Part shown: positions 55,529 through 64,000 of the stretch, one piece after another
Position numbering within the stretch: position 1 is the first letter of the stretch
How the letters are laid out: each line of letters begins with the position of its first letter
Origin: Companilactobacillus baiquanensis
GTDB lineage: Bacteria > Bacillota > Bacilli > Lactobacillales > Lactobacillaceae
Assembly: GCF_003946605.1 (NCBI RefSeq)
Contig: NZ_RHOQ01000002.1
Span: 1-64,000, forward strand
Length of the DNA stretch: 64,000 bases
Direction of reading: 5' to 3'
Notes under the pieces: model-generated
What the model saw: only the letters and a program-made list of their open reading frames with translations
What the model was told of the DNA's origin: nothing
The model's database searches: none
Translations under genes and position numbers: made by a program

Positions 55529-57436
55529 TTAAATCTTCAATGAGTCTGGTAAATACAATTCGTTGCTACTTGAATGACTAATTGAACTGACACTTATGTC
55601 ACGAGTAGTTGACGTTTCAATTGCTTGTAAATCGTCAGCATGTTCAACCAAGATATTCAAAATATTAGTATTTGCAGTCAATAGATTTATAACTTCTTTA
55701 ACGTTCTTTTGAGCGTTTGTTAGAAGTGGAATAAATTTATCATTTTCGATCTTGTTATCATTAGTAATTAGCTTATACAATAAATCATCATTGTTACCGA
55801 CAAAGACACTGTTACTGCTGTCAAGAGTTAAACTCTTTAGCCACCAAGCAATGAGTTCGTCTTTTTTATTGAAATCATGTTCCAATAATCCATTTGCGTC
55901 GAATAATTGATAACTAGTTGCTTTTTCACCTTCAAAAATAACGGTTAAGACGATTGATCCATCAGTTCTATAAAAACTTTGTTCTGTTAGTTCTTGTTTT
56001 TTATTGAAAATTTGGACTGATGACAATTGACCAGATGCATTATAAATATTAGTTTTATTAATTTGTTCGTTCTTATAGTAATTTATACGGTTTATTTTTT
56101 CTTCGTTATATTCAACGGTCATTAATAGATTATTATTTTGGTCGTAGATCAAAGTATCTTTAGTATCGACATCTGTTCTTGTGATCCAGCCATCATTTTC
56201 AGGAATTGAAACAGGTTGTTCACTTGGGTTTGCGCTAACTTGTAATTGATCGAATAAATTAACTACGTTTGGTGTTTCTAGATGATTTGATTGAATTTCT
56301 GAATTAACGGTTTCTGCAAGCTTTTCATTATAGAAAGTTGAGATAACATTAACTGGTTTTTGTAATTTAGATTCCAAGAAACGGATCATATCAAATAGGT
56401 TGTTCATTTGATCTTTATTATCAAATGAATCAGCTAAGACAAAGTAGTCCTTATCTTTATCTAAATAGACATCACGAACTAGGAAAGCTGAATGGAAGAC
56501 ATCTTTAATATATTTTTCAACATAGGCTTTATTGTTGTTAACTTCAGATAATTCTGATTCAATCTTTTTATGTTCTTCATCAAGACTTTGAATGTGTCGC
56601 TCTAAACTGGCAGTCGTTTCAATACGATAGTTGCGATCGTTTTTGATCTTACTTTCGATCTGGTTAGCGTTACCCTTTAGAGAATTGATAGCAGAATTAG
56701 TTTTATTGATTTTACCGTTAACTTCATCAAGTTCGGCATTGAGGTTCTCGATGTCTTCGTTAATAGTATCAATATTCTTTTGAATATCAGCACGTTGATC
56801 GTACAGTTTGTTGATAGAGGCCTTTTGGTCTTCCATCAATTCGAGCATCTTTTGTAAGTCTTTTTCTTCTTTGATGGATCCCGATAGATCTTTTTCGGAT
56901 TGTTCATTTTCAGCTAAATCTTTTTGTTTTTCATCAAGATTTTGTTGGCTGCGTTCAATTTTGGCAGTGAGGGTATTCTTTTGATCTTTATAGTCTGCAA
57001 GAAATTCTTCTTGTTCTTTTTGATCTGCACGAACTCTAGCAAGTTTTTCTTTTTCTGCGTTGTCATTTTGTGATTTAATATCAGCTAACTTTTCGTTAGT
57101 TTCGACTTGATCACGATTTAATGTATCTAAGTAGTTAGATAATGTATCGGTTTTATTTTCTAGTTCATCTTTTTCGGTAAAAAGATTAGTTTTGAGGTCA
57201 TTTCTCAATTGAGTATATTGATGAGAAAGCTCATTCATTTGGTCTTCTATGCCGATACGCTGATCTTTTATTGAAACAGGTAAATTAGCGCTTTCATCTG
57301 GTGTTTCAGCTGGTGTATTATTAGTGGTGGATGTTATTTGATCCTTTTCTTGTGTATCGGGTGCAGCGTCCGTTACAGTTTCATTTTTTGTATCTGGTTT
57401 CTCATCTATTTTGCGTAACATGTTAAATAATTTCAC
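55529..57436 (-). CDS. Coiled-coil protein with C-terminal beta-repeat region, function unknown
   Basis: 635 residues without signal peptide or membrane helix. Residues about 20-55 are acidic and Thr/Pro-rich. About 60-310 are one long heptad-rich coiled coil. About 425-545 carry short beta-hairpin repeats of the form YDxNNNLL...YNEEKI, YNASGQLSSVQIFN and YRTDGSIVL. Those repeats resemble the extended beta-sheet region at the N-terminus of Gtf/TagE-type glycosyltransferases, but no catalytic domain follows. It is upstream of the GT2 gene on the same strand. A scaffold role in surface glycosylation or polymer synthesis is speculation. Confidence 0.7.
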   Translation of the reverse strand: MKLFNMLRKIDEKPDTKNETVTDAAPDTQEKDQITSTTNNTPAETPDESANLPVSIKDQRIGIEDQMNELSHQYTQLRNDLKTNLFTEKDELENKTDTLSNYLDTLNRDQVETNEKLADIKSQNDNAEKEKLARVRADQKEQEEFLADYKDQKNTLTAKIERSQQNLDEKQKDLAENEQSEKDLSGSIKEEKDLQKMLELMEDQKASINKLYDQRADIQKNIDTINEDIENLNAELDEVNGKINKTNSAINSLKGNANQIESKIKNDRNYRIETTASLERHIQSLDEEHKKIESELSEVNNNKAYVEKYIKDVFHSAFLVRDVYLDKDKDYFVLADSFDNKDQMNNLFDMIRFLESKLQKPVNVISTFYNEKLAETVNSEIQSNHLETPNVVNLFDQLQVSANPSEQPVSIPENDGWITRTDVDTKDTLIYDQNNNLLMTVEYNEEKINRINYYKNEQINKTNIYNASGQLSSVQIFNKKQELTEQSFYRTDGSIVLTVIFEGEKATSYQLFDANGLLEHDFNKKDELIAWWLKSLTLDSSNSVFVGNNDDLLYKLITNDNKIENDKFIPLLTNAQKNVKEVINLLTANTNILNILVEHADDLQAIETSTTRDISVSSISHSSSNELYLPDSLKI

Positions 57437-57561
57437 GAATGGATTCCCCCAAGAAAAGACTTATAATAGTTACTAAAGAGTAGCATTTTTTTAAATTGGT
57501 GTAAAGCTGATATAGAGCCATTTTAAACAAATGTTAATACCTAAAAAAAGGAGATTTGAAT

Positions 57562-58755
57562 ATGAAGATAATGGCTATAAATGCAGGGAGCTCCACTTTG
57601 AAGTGGAAACTGTTTGAAATGCCGGAAAAAGCAACAATTGCTTCCGGAATGATCGATCGATTGGGGACACCAAAATCAGTCTTTAAGCTAAAATATAATG
57701 GTGAAAAAATTGAGTATGAACAAGCAATTGAATCAAACGAAATTGCGGTTTTATCAATCCTTGATGCGCTTAAAGATAAAAATATTATTGAAAGATTTGA
57801 AGATATTGTTGCTTTCGGTCATCGTGTTGTAGCTGGTGGGGAAGAATTCAAAAAGTCAGAAATCGTTACTGATGAGAATCTTGATAAGATTTTGAAACTG
57901 TCTGAATACGCACCTCTTCATAATAGAATTGAAGCTTACTATATCGATGTCTTTAAAAAATTAGTACCTAAAGCAATCCAAGTCGGTGTTTTTGATACTT
58001 CATTCTTTACAGATATCCCTGAAAAAAATTATTTATACAGTATAGACTTAGAGGACTATAAGAAATATAAAGTTCGTCGTTATGGTGCCCATGGAACAAG
58101 CCACCGTTACATTGCTCAAAGATTAGAGCAAATTGTTGATGGTGGTATTCAAGATAAAAATGTGATCGTTTTACATCTTGGAAGTGGTGCTTCGATCAGT
58201 GCTATTAAGAATGGTAAGGCTTTTGATATTTCAATGGGCTTCACACCTTTAGCTGGGATCACTATGAGTACTAGAAGTGGTGACCTTGACGTATCAATGA
58301 TCCCTTACTTGATGAAGAAGCTTAATCTAAAGGATATCGACGATATGATCGATATTTTAAATCATAAATCTGGCTTATTAGGTATTTCCGGTGTATCAGC
58401 TGATATGCGTGATATTGAAGCCGTAGAAGATACAAATGAACGTGCTTCCTTGGCACTAAAAATTTTCCGCAATCGTATTGTTAAATATGTCGGATCATAC
58501 ATTGCTGAAATGGGTGGAGTTGACGTTTTGGCATTCACTGCCGGCGTTGGTGAAAACTCTAAAGAAGTTCGTGAGGATATTTTGAACAGTTTCAGTTATA
58601 TGGGTGTCAAAGTTGATCCTGAAAATAACAAACTTCGTGGCAAAGAAGTTAAGATCACAACAGATGATTCTAAAATTGCTGCTTATACGATCCCAACAGA
58701 TGAAGAATTGATGATTGCTCAAGATACTTATGGTTTTGCTAAGCTATTAGACTAG
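57562..58755 (+). CDS. ackA: Acetate kinase
   Basis: About 397 residues, normal length. The phosphate-binding AINAGSSTLKWKLF at the N-terminus, VFDTSFFTDIPE, RYGAHGTSHRYI near 175, HLGSGASISAIKNG and MSTRSGDLD near 235 are all conserved. It makes ATP and acetate from acetyl phosphate. The start is the ATG 8 bases after AAAGGAG. Its 3' end overlaps the convergent prenyltransferase gene by four bases. Confidence 0.97.
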   Translation: MKIMAINAGSSTLKWKLFEMPEKATIASGMIDRLGTPKSVFKLKYNGEKIEYEQAIESNEIAVLSILDALKDKNIIERFEDIVAFGHRVVAGGEEFKKSEIVTDENLDKILKLSEYAPLHNRIEAYYIDVFKKLVPKAIQVGVFDTSFFTDIPEKNYLYSIDLEDYKKYKVRRYGAHGTSHRYIAQRLEQIVDGGIQDKNVIVLHLGSGASISAIKNGKAFDISMGFTPLAGITMSTRSGDLDVSMIPYLMKKLNLKDIDDMIDILNHKSGLLGISGVSADMRDIEAVEDTNERASLALKIFRNRIVKYVGSYIAEMGGVDVLAFTAGVGENSKEVREDILNSFSYMGVKVDPENNKLRGKEVKITTDDSKIAAYTIPTDEELMIAQDTYGFAKLLD

Positions 58756-59666
58756 AAATTAAATAGGACACCTAAACCAAAAGTAACGACCTCGGTTAAA
58801 GTTATTATTAATAAATTTTTGATTATTAGTGGGAAAGTCTTTTTCTTGATAGGATTTTTAGAAAAGTTTTTAGCGTTTTTATAAACTATCGGTGTAACTA
58901 AAAATGTTAGTAACATCATTTTTGGAAGTAATCCGATAATAACTGAACAAGCTAATGCTAAATAACCTAAAACGTATAAAGATTTTAAAATGAAAATGGA
59001 ATTACTTTTACCTAGATAATAAACAAGAGTTTTACGTCCTAATCCAATATCTTCTTTTTCGTCAGCAATATTGTTTGCTAATAGAAGATTTGAAATTGCA
59101 AAGACGGTTAATAGTGATGACAATAGTGCATCACCATAAAATTTAAAATCGAGAATTGCTGTTGGAGAATTATAGGTGTTGATATAAATTGCAATCAAAT
59201 AAATTACATACCCCATGGTAAATCCAGAAAAGAACTCGCCTAGTGGTCCACGATTAATAGGCTTAGGTCCTCCAGCATATAAAAAGCCAACGGCAAATGA
59301 GAATATTCCCATAATTAATAGCGGTATTCCAGTTTTATATACGATAAATAGGCCAATAAGCGCTGAAACTAGACTAAATGAAAAGTCTAACCAACCGACT
59401 AGATGTATGTTTAAATTGTTTACACCGATAACGTTAGTTTCACGTCGAAAACTTTCGCTACCAGTGGCATTTTTGTAATCCCAATAGTTATCGTTGATGT
59501 CTACTGCCATATTGAATAGAAACATTGCAATAAAGAAGAGAATCAACCAAAGGGTGTTAATTGAATGCCAGTGATAATATGAATACAGGGGACCCATTAA
59601 AAATGGAAAGACGCTAGCTGTTTTTGCTTTTATTTCAACTAGTTCGAAGAAAATTGATGGTTTCAA
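58752..59666 (-). CDS. menA: UbiA-family prenyltransferase, MenA-like
   Basis: 304 residues with about eight membrane helices. The two metal-diphosphate motifs are NMAVDINDNYWDYKNA near 50 and NNIADEKEDIGLGRKT near 195. MenA attaches a polyprenyl chain to 1,4-dihydroxy-2-naphthoate to give demethylmenaquinone. The polyprenyl synthase that would supply the chain starts 83 bases away in the opposite direction, and a CydC-like gene is nearby, supporting the quinone assignment. Other UbiA aromatic substrates are possible. No other men gene is in the window. Confidence 0.85.
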   Translation of the reverse strand: MKPSIFFELVEIKAKTASVFPFLMGPLYSYYHWHSINTLWLILFFIAMFLFNMAVDINDNYWDYKNATGSESFRRETNVIGVNNLNIHLVGWLDFSFSLVSALIGLFIVYKTGIPLLIMGIFSFAVGFLYAGGPKPINRGPLGEFFSGFTMGYVIYLIAIYINTYNSPTAILDFKFYGDALLSSLLTVFAISNLLLANNIADEKEDIGLGRKTLVYYLGKSNSIFILKSLYVLGYLALACSVIIGLLPKMMLLTFLVTPIVYKNAKNFSKNPIKKKTFPLIIKNLLIITLTEVVTFGLGVLFNF

Positions 59667-59748
59667 ATAATCATTCCTTTTAATTTGATATATTATATTA
59701 TAAGGTTATTTAAAATATTACTACAAGTAATGGGTAGAGAGGGATTAC

Positions 59749-60720
59749 ATGGCGCATTCAATTTGGAAAAAATATTCGCAGATGGGGAAAAGAATCGATC
59801 AAACTACCGAATATATTCACCGTATTGTTGATATAAAGAACGAGGAAATAAGATCTATGATCGAGGACCTAACTTCTGGTGGTAAGATGTTGCGCCCAGC
59901 TTTTTTTCTCATGTTTAGTGAAATTGGCCCTGAAAAAAAAGATGATTCAAAATTGATACCGTTAGCGGCATCACTAGAACTATTGCACGTAGCAACATTG
60001 ATCCATGATGATGTCATCGACGATTCACCGTTGCGTCGTTCCAAAACCACGATTCACACCCGTTACGGAAAACGTAACGCTATATATGCTGGGGATTACC
60101 TGTTCACTGTTTACTTTGAATTAGCATCGAGATATTTGCCAGAACAAAAATATGTTGTCTTGAATGCATTAAGTATGAAAAAAATCTTAACAGGTGAGTT
60201 AGATCAAATGCTGATCAATTATAACGTCAACGCCACAACGAAGATGTACCTGACAGAGATTGCAGGCAAGACGGCTGAATTATTCAGTCTAAGTACGATG
60301 ATGGGTGCAATTGTTTCGGGTGGAGATGAAAGATTAGTTAATCTGGCAAAAAATATTGGACATGATATTGGAATGTCATTTCAAATCATTGATGATGTAT
60401 TAGATTTTGGAAACAGCAAGGATACTGGTAAGCCTAATTTTGAAGACCTTCGTAATGGTGTGTATTCTTTACCTTACATATTAGGACTCCAAGATAAAAA
60501 TACTGATTTAATTGAAATTTTATCCAGAAATAATTTAACAGATGAAGAAATAATTGAAGCAGCTCAAATTGTTGTTGATCAAGGCTATTTAAAAAAAGCC
60601 AAGGAGATTGCTTTAACATATAGTAATCATGCACTAAGAAGAATTAACAAATTGCCCAATAAAGAAAATAGTAAATTATTGAGTAAAGTTGTTCAAAAAC
60701 TAATTGATAGAATAAATTAA
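59749..60720 (+). CDS. Polyprenyl diphosphate synthase (heptaprenyl synthase component II-like)
   Basis: 323 residues, trans-isoprenyl synthase fold. The first Asp-rich motif is LIHDDVIDDSPLRR near 85-98, and the second is QIIDDVLDFGN near 210. GGKMLRPAF and ARYGKRNAIYAGDYL-type blocks are present. It elongates farnesyl or geranylgeranyl diphosphate to a C30-C40 chain, probably the quinone side chain, given the divergent menA. A partner small subunit (HepS) is not seen. Confidence 0.92.
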   Translation: MAHSIWKKYSQMGKRIDQTTEYIHRIVDIKNEEIRSMIEDLTSGGKMLRPAFFLMFSEIGPEKKDDSKLIPLAASLELLHVATLIHDDVIDDSPLRRSKTTIHTRYGKRNAIYAGDYLFTVYFELASRYLPEQKYVVLNALSMKKILTGELDQMLINYNVNATTKMYLTEIAGKTAELFSLSTMMGAIVSGGDERLVNLAKNIGHDIGMSFQIIDDVLDFGNSKDTGKPNFEDLRNGVYSLPYILGLQDKNTDLIEILSRNNLTDEEIIEAAQIVVDQGYLKKAKEIALTYSNHALRRINKLPNKENSKLLSKVVQKLIDRIN

Positions 60721-60757
60721 AAGGTTCGCCGACGTTATAACGCCAGTGAACCTTTTT
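60719..60757 (+). terminator. Terminator after the polyprenyl synthase gene
   Basis: AAAAGGTTC and GAACCTTTTT form the base of a hairpin with inner pairing, followed by T residues. Confidence 0.75.
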
Positions 60758-60772
60758 GCTTTTTATTAGAGT

Positions 60773-60988
60773 TTATTTTTTATTAATGTTGTCAAAAAAT
60801 TCCTTTTTAATGTGCTGAGTTTTTCGTAGAATCTGAGCTCGTTCTTTGATAGTCAAATAAATAGTTACACTGAATAAGATAAGAAATGACAAAGGATCCA
60901 ATAAAATACTGTCAGAGTAGAGCAAATTGAACCAAAACATAACAAAAATAAATAAACCAGTAATGTAGAAATAATCCCACTTTAGCAT
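60773..60988 (-). CDS. Small two-helix membrane protein, hypothetical
   Basis: 71 residues. The start is the ATG six bases after GGAAGTG. Two hydrophobic segments (about 6-22 and 31-47) are separated by a short acidic turn and followed by a Lys-rich cytoplasmic tail. No known family is recognised. It is convergent with the polyprenyl synthase gene, about 50 bases away. About 230 bases separate it from the next gene, with no further feature seen there. Confidence 0.55.
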   Translation of the reverse strand: MLKWDYFYITGLFIFVMFWFNLLYSDSILLDPLSFLILFSVTIYLTIKERAQILRKTQHIKKEFFDNINKK

Positions 60989-61218
60989 TTCAATCACTTC
61001 CAGTATTTTTGATCTAACTTCACTCTATGTCGAAAATAGCAACGAAGCAAAGAAGTGATTCTAAATATTTAAAAGTAATTAATGAAGATATATTTTTATT
61101 GATATAATCATGATTATGGCTTATTTTTAATAAAAATTAGTAGATGAGATAATTATTTTTGGATTTAGAACAAAAAAGTCGAAATTTATAGTAGAATTAA
61201 AAAATTGATGTAATAAAT

Positions 61219-62886
61219 ATGAGGGTGAATATTATTTTTATGGGGAAGAATTATAGTCAATTTATTCGAAAACATGTTCCAATGCTTTTGATACTAATAT
61301 TACTAGTAATATTTGGATTTTTTTTGGTATTTAATTTGGGCAAGATACCTGGATTATATATTGATGAGACCAATTATATGAATGAAGTGGTCAGTAAAGT
61401 AAATTATGGAACGGATATACACGGTCTAAGTCATCCAATTTATTTTGCAAGTGTTTGGGGACAAGGACAGTCGATCTTATATTCTTGGATCGTGATTCCT
61501 ATAATTAAATTATTTGGATTTTCGGTATTTTTATTTAGAATCCCAATGGCGGTATTAAGTTTTCTAACTATCTTGGGTATTATTTTAGCAATTTATTTTA
61601 GTTCAAAAGATAAATTTTTAGCAGTTTGTACTACAGTGTCACTAGTAACTACACCTTGGTTATTTATATCTAGCAGGTGGGTTTTAGATGCCAATATTTC
61701 TCCTATTTTTGTCATGTTGGGACTTGTTTCATTGTATGGAGCAATGATTTATTCTTCAAATCGTGTTAGATATGTATTACTGGTAGTTTCTTCAGTTCTT
61801 TTGGCATTATCAGCTTATGTCTATATCGCTGCTTGGATATATCTTCCATTCTTGATAGTTGCCATATTTATTCTAAGTATCGTGAAGAAATGGTTCTCAA
61901 TCAAGGAAATGCTAGTATGGATATTTATCATCTTTCTGATAGCATTGCCACTAATAGTGTTTGCGTTTAGAGTCAATATTCAACATATTGATAAATTCTC
62001 GAAATTCTTATTTTTTGATTTACCATATTTAAAATCAAATAGAGTTAGTTCACTAATTAGTTTTAAGGGATCTATCCTAAGTAGTATCAAAATAAATGTT
62101 GCTGAAGGGGTACGACAAGTAATATTTGGAACTGATAACTTACCTCAAAATAGTGTTGCACCATATGGAGCAATTTTCCCATTTATGATCATCTTTACTT
62201 TTATAGGAATGTTTGGAAAGAAATCATTATTTAATGAAAATATTGCAAATTTGCGATTGATTATCCTAGTATCATTATTTTCTTTCTTGCCAGGAATGAT
62301 GGTTATTAAGCCAAACTATAATCATTGGAATTTCATTTGGTTTCCATTAGCTATTTTAACGGGTTATGGCATTTATTTATCCTTCCAAATGATCAATAAG
62401 ATTAGTTGGAGTGTTTTTCTTGCTGTCCCAGTTATTGTTTTCTGGTTTTTTGTATTTAATTCTTATTTTGGATTCAATAATCAGGAAAATAGTTTTAATA
62501 ATTCCAAAGGATCGATTGCGGAGACACAAGTAATTAATGACGAAATGAGTAAAAATTATAAGCATAGTAAGCTTTATATCGAAAGTCTTCCAGAAACATT
62601 TAATATTTTTAGGTTAGTTCAAAATCCCATCAGTGATTCTAAATATTTGAGTATGCAAGATAAGGCCACCCGAGTAAGTGGCGGTATTGTTCCGGCACCA
62701 AGTTCTTCTTATGGATATTTGAGAGACGTAACTAATATTTCTAAAGCTTCAGATGGAGATTTAGCTATGATCTATGAGGACGATTTAAATAATCAAGGTG
62801 CATTTTTATCTAAAAATCACGATTGGCATTTTGTTGCTGATTCATACTTCAATCATCGCAAAGTTAAAATTTTTCAAAAAGAATAG
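61219..62886 (+). CDS. Multi-pass membrane glycosyltransferase, GT39/PMT-like
   Basis: 555 residues. About 11-12 membrane helices fill residues 15-430; a soluble extracellular domain of about 125 residues follows. The first loop has GLYIDETNYMNEV with the acidic pair expected for the metal/catalytic site of GT-C enzymes, as in ArnT/PMT relatives. Such enzymes transfer sugars from polyprenyl-phosphate donors outside the membrane. The start is uncertain: no clear ribosome site precedes this ATG, and an ATG seven codons later has AGGGTG 12 bases before it. The acceptor is unknown. Confidence 0.8.
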   Translation: MRVNIIFMGKNYSQFIRKHVPMLLILILLVIFGFFLVFNLGKIPGLYIDETNYMNEVVSKVNYGTDIHGLSHPIYFASVWGQGQSILYSWIVIPIIKLFGFSVFLFRIPMAVLSFLTILGIILAIYFSSKDKFLAVCTTVSLVTTPWLFISSRWVLDANISPIFVMLGLVSLYGAMIYSSNRVRYVLLVVSSVLLALSAYVYIAAWIYLPFLIVAIFILSIVKKWFSIKEMLVWIFIIFLIALPLIVFAFRVNIQHIDKFSKFLFFDLPYLKSNRVSSLISFKGSILSSIKINVAEGVRQVIFGTDNLPQNSVAPYGAIFPFMIIFTFIGMFGKKSLFNENIANLRLIILVSLFSFLPGMMVIKPNYNHWNFIWFPLAILTGYGIYLSFQMINKISWSVFLAVPVIVFWFFVFNSYFGFNNQENSFNNSKGSIAETQVINDEMSKNYKHSKLYIESLPETFNIFRLVQNPISDSKYLSMQDKATRVSGGIVPAPSSSYGYLRDVTNISKASDGDLAMIYEDDLNNQGAFLSKNHDWHFVADSYFNHRKVKIFQKE

Positions 62887-62912
62887 ATAACTATTAGACT
62901 TTTAAAGTACAT

Positions 62913-62946
62913 AAAAACCGTAATCCGGTAGGATTACGGTTTTTTG
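62913..62946. terminator. Bidirectional terminator
   Basis: The 14-bp perfect stem AAAAACCGTAATCC / GGATTACGGTTTTT with loop GGTA lies between convergent 61219-62886 and the ABC exporter gene. Confidence 0.88.
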
Positions 62947-62954
62947 TATTACTG

Positions 62955-64000
62955 TTACAATCCTTGATCCATTTTATACAGTTCCTGAAAATGGGTATTT
63001 TTTTGGTAAAGTTCTTTAGGAGAACCTTGCATTTCAATTTTTTCGTCATTCATAAAAACAACTTGATCAACATATTTAATACCTTGAAGATGATGTGTGA
63101 CCCAGATAATAGTTTTATCATTTAAAACATTAAAGAAAGTATCCAGTAGATTATTTTCAGTAATTGGATCTAAACCTACCGTGGGTTCATCTAGTAAAAC
63201 AATAGGGGCGTCTTGCAGTAAGATTCTGGCTAAGGCAATTCTTTCTTGTTCACCACCAGAAAAGCGTGCGCCGTTTTCTCCAACGTTAGTATTGTATTTA
63301 TCAGGTAGTGATTCAATTAAATCTTTTAGACCTACACGTTCAATCGCCTCAATAACATCGGCATCGGAACGGTTTTCATTACCTAAACGTACATTATTTA
63401 TAACTGAGGTGTTAAATAAAAATGGTTTTTGATTTAGAACGGAAAAAATCTTGTCCCGACTATTCTGGATAGCTTGAATATCAATATCATTTATTTTAAT
63501 TTCCCCAGATTGAGGAACTAAATCACCTAATATAAGCTGCAAAATAGTAGTTTTACCAATACCGCTCGGACCTAGTAATGCTAACTTTTCTCCACGTTTG
63601 ATATTTTGAGTAAAGTGTTTAATTAAAATTGGTGAATCACTACTATACTCGAAATTAACGTCGTTTAAATCTAAAGATTTAAAATCATTAGGAGCTAGTT
63701 CAATTTGTTCAGGCAATTGATCTGAAACTGGTTGAATTTTATTTAAACGTTCAATAGAGTCACGATACTGGGGCCATTCCTCGAAACCTTGACTAACAGG
63801 AATCAAGGTATCAGATAGTGGAAATAAACTTAGAACAACAGCAGCAACGAAGTTAGCTTGTTCCTGATTGTCAGTCATTGTTAAATTTGTAAAAACCAAG
63901 AAGCAAATGGCAATGGCAGCAAAGATAAGTTGTAAAACAAAATCACGATTGCGACGAAATGATTTTGATTTATCTTTTGAGCTATTTAATTCTTTGACGT
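62955..64000 (-). CDS. cydC: ABC exporter, CydC-like subunit (partial; 5' end outside the window)
   Basis: At least 348 residues are open to the window edge. The last part of the membrane domain is followed by an ATPase with Walker A GPSGIGKTT, signature FSGGEQERI, Walker B IVLLDEPT and H-loop WVTHHL. The linker QGFEEWPQYRDSIERLNKI is typical of CydC, which with CydD exports thiols for cytochrome bd assembly. The linked quinone-tail genes support this; another heterodimeric exporter is possible. cydD/cydB/cydA would be expected beyond position 64000. Confidence 0.8.
   Translation of the reverse strand, partial: VKELNSSKDKSKSFRRNRDFVLQLIFAAIAICFLVFTNLTMTDNQEQANFVAAVVLSLFPLSDTLIPVSQGFEEWPQYRDSIERLNKIQPVSDQLPEQIELAPNDFKSLDLNDVNFEYSSDSPILIKHFTQNIKRGEKLALLGPSGIGKTTILQLILGDLVPQSGEIKINDIDIQAIQNSRDKIFSVLNQKPFLFNTSVINNVRLGNENRSDADVIEAIERVGLKDLIESLPDKYNTNVGENGARFSGGEQERIALARILLQDAPIVLLDEPTVGLDPITENNLLDTFFNVLNDKTIIWVTHHLQGIKYVDQVVFMNDEKIEMQGSPKELYQKNTHFQELYKMDQGL

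Overview
The window is a replication-origin region of an AT-rich Gram-positive bacterium of the Lactobacillaceae. The order rpsR-ssb-rpsF-gyrA-gyrB-recF-yaaA-dnaN-dnaA on the minus strand, then oriC, then rpmH-rnpA-yidC-mnmE-mnmG on the plus strand, is the classical Firmicutes origin. Strong AGGAGG-type ribosome sites, several TTG starts, cre and PurBox operators and many lactobacillus-type surface proteins fit this group. A genus such as Companilactobacillus is a guess only.

Left arm, 1-14.8 kb: an ABC-F ATPase and an LCP cell-wall protein. Next comes a hexuronate catabolic cluster (MHS-type transporter, Zn-dehydrogenase, uxuA, uxuB) behind a promoter that carries a perfect cre and a palindromic operator, followed by its GntR-type regulator. 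Then come a zinc-ribbon protein, a class A penicillin-binding protein with a long charged tail, and two unrecognised membrane-anchored proteins. From 14.8 to 30.2 kb the core replication and translation genes run on the minus strand: purA, dnaB, rplI, gdpP, rpsR-ssb-rpsF, gyrA/B, recF, yaaA, dnaN, dnaA. A perfect parS site lies between rpsF and ssb.

Right arm, 30.7-43.6 kb: rpmH to mnmG. Then, where rsmG/parAB often stand, there is a polyamine-type ABC transporter operon ending in adenine deaminase, preceded by a two-box PurR operator overlapping a promoter. An orphan Gfo/Idh-type oxidoreductase lies between two ~57-bp direct repeats that each end in a parS-like site, and a trans-sulfuration enzyme follows. 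From 43.7 to 64 kb the content is accessory metabolism and envelope: an amino acid permease, an alpha/beta hydrolase that lacks its nucleophile serine, an isochorismatase/nicotinamidase-like enzyme, Kup, a DUF1003 protein, Amt followed by a structured RNA, NDH-2, a CPA2 antiporter with a TetR regulator, a GT2 glycosyltransferase, a coiled-coil protein with beta-repeats, acetate kinase, a UbiA-family prenyltransferase (MenA-like), a polyprenyl synthase, a GT39-like membrane protein, and the end of a CydC-like ABC exporter. NDH-2, the quinone-tail enzymes and CydC together suggest a demethylmenaquinone/cytochrome bd respiratory capacity.

The least expected structures are a family of four intergenic hairpin repeats, each placed just behind a gene 3' end in the same orientation, with a compensatory base change between the two full copies; the repeat pair with parS-like sites around the oxidoreductase gene; and the structured RNA behind amt. 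No CRISPR array, tRNA, rRNA, transposase or prophage gene was seen.
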